A stretch of 41,355 nt of DNA from CAZEAB01 sp964552945 (GTDB lineage: Archaea > Nanobdellota > Nanobdellia > Woesearchaeales > GW2011-AR9). The stretch is from contig CAZKIP010000011.1 of the NCBI GenBank assembly GCA_964552945.1, positions 1 through 41,355 of the forward strand. The letters are read 5' to 3'. A model generated the notes under the pieces. The model worked only from the letters and a program-made list of their open reading frames with translations, ran no database searches and was not told the DNA's origin. Shown in pieces: positions 24,034 through 31,212 of this stretch; the stretch's first letter is position 1, and the number at the start of each line of letters is the position of its first letter. The translations under genes and the position numbers were made by a program.

Positions 24034-24840
24034 TTATTCTTTTTCTTCAGGCTTTTCAGTAGATTCAGCTTCTTTAGATTCTTTAACATCTTCAGTTGCT
24101 TCTTCAGTAGATTCTTCAGATTGCTCTTCTGATTCAGCTTGTTCCTCTACTACTTCAACATCTTTTTGAACTTCGGCTTCTTCTTTAGCTTCAACCTTTT
24201 CGACTTCTTCTACTTTTTCAGTTTCATCAACTTTCTTAACATCAGCAACAGCCTTTGTTGTAGAAAAATCTTTTAGTTTTAAAACTCTTACAGCAACTTC
24301 TTTTATTGGGTGTATTTTTTGCAGAGTTTTCTTTGCAATTGCCTGAGTTTTTCTTGATACAAGTTCACTTACAAAAGTTTCGAAGTCTGATTTTCCAACT
24401 TCTTTTTTCATGAACTCTTCAAGAAGTTTTCTTAAAGAAGATCTTGTAGAACGCTGAGCACGCCCTAAAGTAACTACAAGAGTTTTCAAAATAACTTCTT
24501 GACCGGTCCTTGTCTTAAGAACAAAATAATCCTCTAATTTGTTAGTATTTTTCCTTACCATTCTTTTTACATATGCTGCGGTAAGTTCATAACCAATGGT
24601 AGATGTTTGTAAATTTCCGCCATCAACCTTATTTATTAAAAAAACGATATTTGCGTTTTGATCTCTAACGCTATTTGTCAAATTTTTTAGATTGACCTTC
24701 ATAGAACGACCTACTGCAGTTTCCACTGAAGGAAGGTATGATTGACCAATTTCTTTCATACCAAATGTTTTAGGTGAAATTACTTTAAACCATAATTTCT
24801 TCTTTATCTTGATTTTGCTAACTTTTTTCGCTTTTGCCAT
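24034..24840 (-). CDS. rps3ae: Ribosomal protein eS1 (S3Ae) with acidic tail
   Basis: Residues 1-195 are eS1: KLWFKVISPKTFG, IG.SYLPSVETAVGRSM..N...L, and the QKIHPIKEVAVRVLKLKDF stretch that is diagnostic. Residues 200-268 are a Glu/Val/Ala/Ser-rich acidic tail (EEQAESEEQSEESTEE and so on), which does not occur in classical 200-220-aa archaeal eS1. The opposite charge to the basic eL31 tail is notable. A TATA-like minus-strand TTTTTTAAATAG lies about 24905. Confidence 0.93.
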   Translation of the reverse strand: MAKAKKVSKIKIKKKLWFKVISPKTFGMKEIGQSYLPSVETAVGRSMKVNLKNLTNSVRDQNANIVFLINKVDGGNLQTSTIGYELTAAYVKRMVRKNTNKLEDYFVLKTRTGQEVILKTLVVTLGRAQRSTRSSLRKLLEEFMKKEVGKSDFETFVSELVSRKTQAIAKKTLQKIHPIKEVAVRVLKLKDFSTTKAVADVKKVDETEKVEEVEKVEAKEEAEVQKDVEVVEEQAESEEQSEESTEEATEDVKESKEAESTEKPEEKE

Positions 24841-25050
24841 TTTATTACAATAAAACCTCTGAGATTCATATAGATACCCAATATTAAGCGTAGAGAAGGA
24901 GTCTATTTAAAAAAGTAACGGAAAAAAAGTAGTTTTACGGAAATTCCATAAATTCTTATTTTTTAAATATGTTGTGGGTAGTTTGTATTTTTGCAAGGTT
25001 TTTAGGATTTCTAGCATAAATTTTTAATATATATAAATAATACAAAGAGA

Positions 25051-25656
25051 ATGCAACCTTATTATCAAACAACCTCTTTTACAACCGCTTCCTCCTCTCT
25101 TTTAACAATATTACATTATCTCAATCCAGAAATTTCTTTTAATAGAGAAAAAGAGTTTGATATTTGGAAAAAAACGGTAAACCTTCCAACTAGAGCATCT
25201 TCAATCTTCGCTCTTGCAATATACGCAAAAAATGAAGGATTCCCTCCTATAGTAATAGTCGAGAATAAGGGATACTCATTCCCAGACTATAGATTTTATA
25301 GGTATACTAAAAAAGACATTGAAGAAGCAGCATATTCCTCCTCACTCCACCTAAAAGAAGCTGAAAAAGAAGAGATTTCTATAAAAGAGATGGACCTTTC
25401 TCTAAAATATATAAAAGAACAATTAGAAAAGGGTAAAATATTCTTATTAAGAATAAATGCAAAACCAATTAGATCAGTAAAGAGAAATAGTTCAAATTAT
25501 ATTGTAGTTCACGGATTCAAAGGAGGATTTTTTAATATAGTAGATCCCGCATTTGGAGCCTTGTCCATCCCAGAAGATGTTATGAAAGAATCATTTGAAT
25601 CTTTAGAAACAAAAAAATTCAGAGATCATCGTGCTCTAATTTTTTCTACAAAATAA
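25051..25656 (+). CDS. C39-peptidase-like protein without the catalytic cysteine
   Basis: A 201-aa protein resembling the papain-like C39 (Peptidase_C39_2/DUF3335) fold: the N-terminus YYQTTSFTTASSSLLTIL lines up with the family motif Q-T-x-Y-T-C-G-P-A-x-L-L, and the C-terminal half has the GGFFNIVDPAFG strand-turn of the family. The Cys position is T12 and the usual His-containing segment reads NYIVVHGF, so it is probably inactive as a protease, perhaps a binding or chaperone module. It starts after a TATA box at about 25033-25042 and precedes a GCS2-like ligase, a pairing also known between C39-like and ATP-grasp/ligase genes. Confidence 0.55.
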   Translation: MQPYYQTTSFTTASSSLLTILHYLNPEISFNREKEFDIWKKTVNLPTRASSIFALAIYAKNEGFPPIVIVENKGYSFPDYRFYRYTKKDIEEAAYSSSLHLKEAEKEEISIKEMDLSLKYIKEQLEKGKIFLLRINAKPIRSVKRNSSNYIVVHGFKGGFFNIVDPAFGALSIPEDVMKESFESLETKKFRDHRALIFSTK

Positions 25657-25785
25657 CGCCACTTCTTGCTAAAAACAAATAATAAAGGGAAAAATGGGCT
25701 TTTTTTAACAAACAACAAGGTTTAATTATCTTTAAAACAAAAATTAACTTCTAAAAAGGCCAAAAATAGCCAAAAAGGGAGAGAT

Positions 25786-27111
25786 ATGTTATCCAAATTC
25801 GAAAAGTTTATAAAGTTTAAAGCTTTTCTAAAATCAATAAACGCAACCAGTATACGTTTTTCTTCCAAAATGGAACTAGCCTCAACAACAGATAGAATAT
25901 ATCAACCAACAATTGGCATGGAACTAGAATTACTTCTTGCAGATGAAAAGGGTTATGTTTCAAATATAGCAGACAATGTCATAAGAGACCCTAGGAATGG
26001 AGATATTGCCCAAAAGGAAGGAAGGCATTGTAATTTAGAAATCAATTCTAGCCCTCAAAAAACGGTGAGAGCGCTTCATCAAGAAATGGCTGAAAAATTG
26101 TTACTTCTAGAAGAGATATGCTGTGGTACCGGTGCCGCCCCCTTGTCATCAAGTGAATTTGGAGCAGGGAAAGGTAAAGGAAGGGTAAGAGACGGAAGAA
26201 CAAGCGCTTACGAAGGAGCTTTTGGAAAGGATGACGCAGACTACCTTAGATCAATTTTGGGAATACATCTTCATTTTGCAAAACACCCAACCAATGGAAT
26301 TGGCCAATATTCACTCCTTCTAGCTTTAGATCCACTTTCTTATGCAATTACTTCCACTTCCCCAATTACGGAAAAAGGCAAAAATAGCCTCAATAATCAT
26401 CGTGTCAATTTAGTAAGAAATGTTGTTTACAAAGACTTACCTCTTTTAGCAAAATTACAGAAATACCCTTCTACGTTAGAAGAATTTGATGAAAGAGATG
26501 AACAAAGAGTTCAACAATGGTATGAAGCATCAGGTTTAGACCCAGAAACATTCTTTGAAAACCATGATAAGAGTAGCACTGGTTATCACCCTATCCGATC
26601 GAAAAGAGGAGAAAGGTTTGGTCCAACAGGAACTTGGGAAATAAGAAGCTTTGATTCTGCCCCCCTTAATTATTCCCTTCCTGCGGTTGCATTATACAAA
26701 GGATGCAATGACCACGCCATGCAAAATAACATCCCCATAAGGGTGGCTGAGAAAGATGGAGAATATAGTTTCAGTGACGAAGAAATCGTACTTCCAAATT
26801 ACAGAACCCTCCTTCAAATGCAAGAAGAAGTAATCCATTATGGGCTTAAATCAGAGATAGTTAAAGATTATTTAACACATGTAATTGGTTTTGCTAAGAA
26901 AGGACTTGAAGGTTCTGAAGACCAAGTATATTTAGAAAGATTGGAACAGATTGTTGAATCACGATTAAACCCTGCCGCGTTAATTATGAGACACATGAGA
27001 GAAAAAGGGTACAAAGGCCACCAGTTCGCACCAGAACAGGCAGCTGACGCCATTCTTTTTGCCAGAGAACTTCATTTAGAAGGGTTAAACTACAAACCAA
27101 AAGTTAATTAA
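25786..27111 (+). CDS. Carboxylate-amine ligase, GCS2 (EgtA/YbdK-like) superfamily
   Basis: A 441-aa ligase of the glutamate-cysteine ligase 2 family. GMELELLL at 44-51 carries the first glutamate pair of the family (usually GxEEE), EINSSP at 85-90 is the next metal/nucleotide block, GIHLHF at 159-164 matches GTHVH, SPITEKGKNSLNNHR is the substrate loop, and GPTGTWEIRSFDSAP matches GTxExRxxD. It would form an amide from a carboxylate and an amine using ATP, typically gamma-glutamyl-Cys. The start uses a GGGAGAG site 4 nt before the ATG. It is followed 24 nt later by a class II amidotransferase; the arrangement is discussed in the findings. Confidence 0.75.
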   Translation: MLSKFEKFIKFKAFLKSINATSIRFSSKMELASTTDRIYQPTIGMELELLLADEKGYVSNIADNVIRDPRNGDIAQKEGRHCNLEINSSPQKTVRALHQEMAEKLLLLEEICCGTGAAPLSSSEFGAGKGKGRVRDGRTSAYEGAFGKDDADYLRSILGIHLHFAKHPTNGIGQYSLLLALDPLSYAITSTSPITEKGKNSLNNHRVNLVRNVVYKDLPLLAKLQKYPSTLEEFDERDEQRVQQWYEASGLDPETFFENHDKSSTGYHPIRSKRGERFGPTGTWEIRSFDSAPLNYSLPAVALYKGCNDHAMQNNIPIRVAEKDGEYSFSDEEIVLPNYRTLLQMQEEVIHYGLKSEIVKDYLTHVIGFAKKGLEGSEDQVYLERLEQIVESRLNPAALIMRHMREKGYKGHQFAPEQAADAILFARELHLEGLNYKPKVN

Positions 27112-27135
27112 AGGAAAGATAAGGAGCTAAGAAAA

Positions 27136-27909
27136 ATGTGTCGCATGATTATTGCTGTTGGAGAGATGGATTTAAATCCCGTTCTGGAAGGACTTATTCT
27201 AATGGCTAAAGATTTAACTGGGACTCATGAATTAAATCAAAAACAAGGCCAAGGAAGTTGGACTCATCACGATGGATGGGGCATTTCTTACTTGAAAGAT
27301 GGAAAATGGGTTACCATAAAATCCCCTAAAGCAATCTTTGAAGACCCTTCTTGTGATTTTATCCGTAATCTTAAAACTCCTGTCGCTATATTACATGTTA
27401 GAAGAAAAACTTTAGGAGAACCTAGCATTGAAAATTCACACCCATTCCAAGAAGAATGCGAAAATTTAGGAGAATTTGTTTTTTGTCATAATGGTTCCGT
27501 AAGAGACGAGATAAAATTTAGTCCCAAATATACTCCCAAGGGAGAAACAGATACAGAAAAATTGTTTTATTCAATTCTTACCGATATTCCGGGTAAAGAG
27601 AATTACAAGTTCATTAACAAAAAAATCAGTTCTTACAATGATAGTAGTGGATCAAATATAATCCTCTCTAACAAAGAAAAATCAATCATAGGAGTTAATT
27701 ATAAAAAATTTGAAAGTTACTATAAAATGTGTCTAGCTAAAATTAATCAAAAAGGAATTGTAATAAGTTCTGAATCTCTCCCAACAATACAAAATACAAG
27801 TTGGAAAGAATTAGAAAATGGCGATGTGGTTGTAGTTGACAATAAAACGTTAAATATTACAATAGAAAATGTTGAATCAAACGAAAAAGAAATAATTACT
27901 CAACCCTAA
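27136..27909 (+). CDS. Class II glutamine amidotransferase-like protein (Ntn hydrolase)
   Basis: A 257-aa YafJ/EgtC-type protein with the N-terminal nucleophile Cys2 exposed after Met removal (MCRMI). HVRRKTLGEP (R89/R90) and the FCHNGSV stretch (N119-G120) are the glutamine-binding and oxyanion residues; HHDGWGISY is also typical. No synthase domain is attached, so it probably hydrolyses a gamma-glutamyl or other amide. An AAGGAG site precedes the start. The end overlaps the convergent GH3 gene by 14 nt. Confidence 0.82.
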   Translation: MCRMIIAVGEMDLNPVLEGLILMAKDLTGTHELNQKQGQGSWTHHDGWGISYLKDGKWVTIKSPKAIFEDPSCDFIRNLKTPVAILHVRRKTLGEPSIENSHPFQEECENLGEFVFCHNGSVRDEIKFSPKYTPKGETDTEKLFYSILTDIPGKENYKFINKKISSYNDSSGSNIILSNKEKSIIGVNYKKFESYYKMCLAKINQKGIVISSESLPTIQNTSWKELENGDVVVVDNKTLNITIENVESNEKEIITQP

Positions 27910-28987
27910 ATCCTTTTGCTTCTAAAATTCTTGTTACTGAATCGTCTATTTGTTTTTCTGGAATTTCTCCATCATCGACAGCTTTTGCAATTACCCTTAT
28001 CATTCGGTAAACTTCATTAGGATCCCTATCAAAATTAAGAATTATATCATTTCCAGCTTTAAATGCCGCAATATACATTTCATCTACCGTATCAAAGAAA
28101 CTTTTCAACCCAAGCATGTGAATTTCATCGGTAACAATGAGGCCATCAAAATCCTTTCTTAATTCATCAATAACTTGTTTAGAAACTACTGCTGGCACTC
28201 CCCCAGATTCGACTTCTCCTGAAGAAATAATGTGACTCACCATGATTGCCTTTACTTTTCCTCTCTTTGAAAGGTACTGGTAAGGGTGGACATCATCTTT
28301 TCCAATATCTGCAACCACCAAAAATTTATGAGGGTCTTTTACTACTAAAGTTTTTCCAGGATAATGTTTTGCAGTAGCAATAATCCCTTGGTCTTGCATT
28401 CCCAAAATGTAAGCTTCTGCTTTCTCGGCAACATCTTTTTCGGAACCAGGAAAATTTCGACATTTCCAAATATTATCATCTAAATCTACCACAGGAGCAA
28501 AATTAATTGAAAAGCCAAGCTTTTTTAGAAACTCCCCATCACGAAATCCTTTTTCAAAAGCTTCTCCTATTCCACCAATATCAGAAGCAGGAGTGAAATT
28601 TCTAATATGACCAAAAGGACTTACACACCCTTCCAAATCTGCAGTTACAAAAAAAGGCACAGTCATCTCGTGCTGAAAATCAATAATTGTATTGTTGTAA
28701 ATATGTTCATTCTGTAAAGCAAAAAGATGAATCCCCCCTATTTGTAAATTCTTCCAAACCCTTAAAAATTCTTTATTTCCTTGTACAATAACCATTTGAG
28801 CAATTTTCTGTTCAAGAGTAAGTGAATCCAAATCAATTGATTTTTCAGAAACAAAAATTTCTGCTTGTTCTGGTATTAACCACCCTCTCTTTTGAGAAAC
28901 ATTTAACATTGCCAGAATAAGAACTATAGTAATTAGTACTAAAAAAATCTTCTCGTGTACAGACCACCTCTTTTTTTTGTTACTCAT
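27896..28987 (-). CDS. Membrane-anchored GH3 glycosidase, NagZ-like
   Basis: An N-terminal membrane anchor (about residues 13-28) is followed by a GH3 TIM-barrel. Near its middle are KHYPG (normally KHFPGHGD) and a KDPHKF stretch, matching the Asp-His dyad that supplies the acid/base in NagZ-type enzymes. The nucleophile aspartate is in LIVTDEIHML. The domain would face the outside and cleave beta-N-acetylhexosaminides, a peptidoglycan- or glycan-directed reaction. A C-terminal beta-domain is absent, as in NagZ. Ending codons overlap the convergent amidotransferase gene. Confidence 0.82.
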   Translation of the reverse strand: MSNKKKRWSVHEKIFLVLITIVLILAMLNVSQKRGWLIPEQAEIFVSEKSIDLDSLTLEQKIAQMVIVQGNKEFLRVWKNLQIGGIHLFALQNEHIYNNTIIDFQHEMTVPFFVTADLEGCVSPFGHIRNFTPASDIGGIGEAFEKGFRDGEFLKKLGFSINFAPVVDLDDNIWKCRNFPGSEKDVAEKAEAYILGMQDQGIIATAKHYPGKTLVVKDPHKFLVVADIGKDDVHPYQYLSKRGKVKAIMVSHIISSGEVESGGVPAVVSKQVIDELRKDFDGLIVTDEIHMLGLKSFFDTVDEMYIAAFKAGNDIILNFDRDPNEVYRMIRVIAKAVDDGEIPEKQIDDSVTRILEAKGFRVE

Positions 28988-29049
28988 CTAATTTCCTATT
29001 CATTTACTGATTTCAATAAATTTTCTTTTTTTTAATTATACACCACGAT

Positions 29050-29403
29050 TCAGCTCCAAATTGGTTGCTTTTTACAATAGTTAAAAGCTTGATTATTTAA
29101 CCTATACTTTAGTACATTCCCATTTCCTGTAGAGCAAACCCTATTTAATTTGTTTCCTTCAACTTCCTTTATTTCTTTTTTACATTCAAGTTGCTTTCTT
29201 ACTTCTAAACAACATCTATCTAAATCATTCCATAAAGTATTCTCTCCTTGCCATTCTACTGCACAAGCTGGAGAACCACCATCAAATATTGAAAATGCCT
29301 GTCCAAAAGTTGGAAAAGACACATTAAATAAGCTTAAAACTAAAAGAACTGCGATAAAAACCAGAGAAACGTTAATACGTACCCACATCTTATCAGTGAC
29401 CAT
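29050..29403 (-). CDS. Small exported cysteine-rich protein
   Basis: A 117-aa protein with an N-terminal hydrophobic helix (about residues 10-26), so membrane-anchored or secreted. Six cysteines follow (ACAVEW, DRCCLE, LECKK, RVCSTG, YCKKQ), all in the exported part, enough for three disulfides. No family is recognised. It lies 62 nt upstream of the GH3 gene on the same strand and may be expressed with it. Confidence 0.55.
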   Translation of the reverse strand: MVTDKMWVRINVSLVFIAVLLVLSLFNVSFPTFGQAFSIFDGGSPACAVEWQGENTLWNDLDRCCLEVRKQLECKKEIKEVEGNKLNRVCSTGNGNVLKYRLNNQAFNYCKKQPIWS

Positions 29404-29477
29404 TTTTTATAATAAATAAAAAATTATATATAAAACTTCGCTATTGATAGAAGAAAATAAAGGATAAAGTAGATAAA

Positions 29478-29491
29478 ATGGTTAAAACCAT
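29478..29491. promoter_or_regulatory. Palindrome upstream of the glutaredoxin gene
   Basis: ATGGTTAAAACCAT is a perfect 6-2-6 inverted repeat in the 148-nt gap between the divergent Cys-rich and glutaredoxin genes. Position, about 60 nt before the start and after an AT-rich TATA-like block (29422-29436), suits a repressor operator; the regulator is unknown. Confidence 0.3.
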
Positions 29492-29551
29492 GCAAATAAT
29501 CATGAATAATAAAAATTAAAAAAACATAGAAACATTAAAGGAGATAAAAAA

Positions 29552-29809
29552 ATGGAGATTATAATTTATACGATACCAACCTGTCCTTGGAGCGACAAAT
29601 TAAGGAAATGGCTCAAGAAGAAAAAACTAACTTTTGAAGATAGGGATTTGTATGAGAGTCAAAATGGTGCTTTTCGTGATGAAGTTCTTGAAAAATCAAA
29701 CCAATTAGCCTTGCCCGTATCAGATATTGGGGGAGAAATTGTAATTGGTTTTAACGAAAAAAAACTAGAAGAAGCAATCAATAAAGCTAAATCTAATCCT
29801 CAACAATAA
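29552..29809 (+). CDS. Monothiol glutaredoxin-like protein
   Basis: An 85-aa thioredoxin-fold protein with the active site TCPWS (C11), where the second cysteine of CPxC is serine and no other Cys is present, so it is monothiol. The cis-proline segment LALPVSDIGG and the GG..VIGF motif fit glutaredoxins/NrdH. The start has an AAAGGAGAT site 7 nt upstream, unlike the leaderless genes around it. Its thiol partner is unknown; archaea lack glutathione in most cases. Confidence 0.82.
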   Translation: MEIIIYTIPTCPWSDKLRKWLKKKKLTFEDRDLYESQNGAFRDEVLEKSNQLALPVSDIGGEIVIGFNEKKLEEAINKAKSNPQQ

Positions 29810-30269
29810 CTACGCCTGATCTTCCAAGAACAATAACATCAACATAACTATATCTACCAGATTTGTTAAACACCCATTTGAAAGAGTCTCCAGAATTAAG
29901 CAAAGGACTTCTAATGTCTATAGCTTCTCTTACACCATAAATTTGAGATTTTGTATTTTTTTGATCATTTTTCCAAATAATTGGTTGATTAACTTTAACT
30001 TTTACTTCATCTAAGGCAACTTTATTGTCAATAAGAGAAATTGTTAATGGAGAGAGCGTTTCTTTATCTACTTCCATTAAATCTAAAGAATCGTTTTGAT
30101 TCTCATCTCCATCTTCTAAATCCGAACCATTATCAAAATATTTTGAAAAGGGAGTATAAAAAAATGATTTAATATCATAAACAGAAAGTTTACTCAAGAG
30201 GGCACTACTGGTAACCACTAACAACAGAACTATTCCAACAACAACAATCAATAATTTCAAACGTTTCAT
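29793..30269 (-). CDS. Membrane-anchored cupredoxin-like protein without clear copper ligands
   Basis: A 158-aa protein: an N-terminal anchor (5-22), an acidic Asp/Glu/Asn-rich linker (45-70), and a C-terminal beta-sandwich that follows the cupredoxin pattern (VKVNQPIIWKN, SGDSFKWVFNKSGRYSYVDV, GVVIVED). The positions of the usual His, Cys and Met ligands hold other residues, so copper binding looks lost. Last gene of the surface operon starting at 34495, 10 nt after the lipoprotein gene; its end overlaps the glutaredoxin gene by 17 nt. Confidence 0.6.
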   Translation of the reverse strand: MKRLKLLIVVVGIVLLLVVTSSALLSKLSVYDIKSFFYTPFSKYFDNGSDLEDGDENQNDSLDLMEVDKETLSPLTISLIDNKVALDEVKVKVNQPIIWKNDQKNTKSQIYGVREAIDIRSPLLNSGDSFKWVFNKSGRYSYVDVIVLGRSGVVIVED

Positions 30270-30279
30270 TTTAAATCTA

Positions 30280-31158
30280 CTACTCCTTCCTCAAAGTAAG
30301 TTCTTTTCTTTTTGTATAAGTATAATCATATTTAAAATCAAAGAAAATGGTGGTAAGGTAAGAGTTAGAACTATCAATAGGGCCACGACAAACAAGGTTG
30401 GCTTCTTTTTTAGAACTTTTCAAAACAACTTGCTTCTTGTTTATTGTCTCTCCTTTAAATTGACAGGAGAGCTCTTTATTTCCCAATCTTGCCTTTCCCA
30501 AAGTAATGGTAGTAATTTCTCCTTTACCCTTGTTTCTTAATTTTAACCTAAATTCAACCTCTGCCGAATCTCCAGGTGAGATAATCTCTTCCAAGTTGGT
30601 CACAGCTAGTGGACCTCCTTGTCCGGAGTAAGATTTTTTACTTTTTACTTTGCATCCGCCGTCAAAAACGTCGAAAACGTTTGGGTTTAAACAAACACTA
30701 TCACTAAACTCTAATGTAGAGTCATATTTTGCAACTAATAAAAAGTTGTTAGAGAATTGTTTTTCGTTAATTGCTAACTTTTCTGTAGAAAAATCAAATT
30801 CAAGAAAAGTCTTGTCACCAGAAGGATTACTAGTTCCCCTACCCTCTAAAGTTCCAAACGTTTTTTTTGCTTCACCGACATGTAAAAAATAACTTTTATC
30901 TAAACCATTTATTGAAACTTCTCCATTATCTACATCATAAGCGGCTAAATTATCAACCTCAACAATTATCTTGTAAGGAAAATTTTGATAAACAATTGAC
31001 GGAGGATTGTTATCAAAAAATTTGAAGTTAACCTCCTTAACTCCCTTTTTAAATTTATATTCTGGAACCACCTGCTGTTTGTTACAACTTATCAAACTCA
31101 AAGAAACTAGTAAAATCAATAATACGAACCATATTTTGTATTTTTTTAATTTAATCAT
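30280..31158 (-). CDS. Lipoprotein with a two-domain beta ectodomain
   Basis: A hydrophobic signal ends in the lipobox-like LISC with C25, so the mature protein is probably lipid-anchored. The exported part (26-292) has two beta-rich domains. The second has GKGE at 211-214, C232, C257 and YDY at 277-279; the same pattern with nearly the same spacing recurs in the C-terminus of the 674-aa neighbour, which makes the two ectodomains paralogues. No enzymatic motif is seen. Second-last gene of the surface operon. Confidence 0.65.
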   Translation of the reverse strand: MIKLKKYKIWFVLLILLVSLSLISCNKQQVVPEYKFKKGVKEVNFKFFDNNPPSIVYQNFPYKIIVEVDNLAAYDVDNGEVSINGLDKSYFLHVGEAKKTFGTLEGRGTSNPSGDKTFLEFDFSTEKLAINEKQFSNNFLLVAKYDSTLEFSDSVCLNPNVFDVFDGGCKVKSKKSYSGQGGPLAVTNLEEIISPGDSAEVEFRLKLRNKGKGEITTITLGKARLGNKELSCQFKGETINKKQVVLKSSKKEANLVCRGPIDSSNSYLTTIFFDFKYDYTYTKRKELTLRKE

Positions 31159-31212
31159 TTTTTATTATTATTTTTATTATTATGCTACTTTAATTTATTA
31201 ATTATTATTCGA

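Noticed and set aside
29469..29520. Short ORF before the glutaredoxin gene
   Set aside because: Thirteen codons only, within an AT-rich leader that contains a palindrome; no support.
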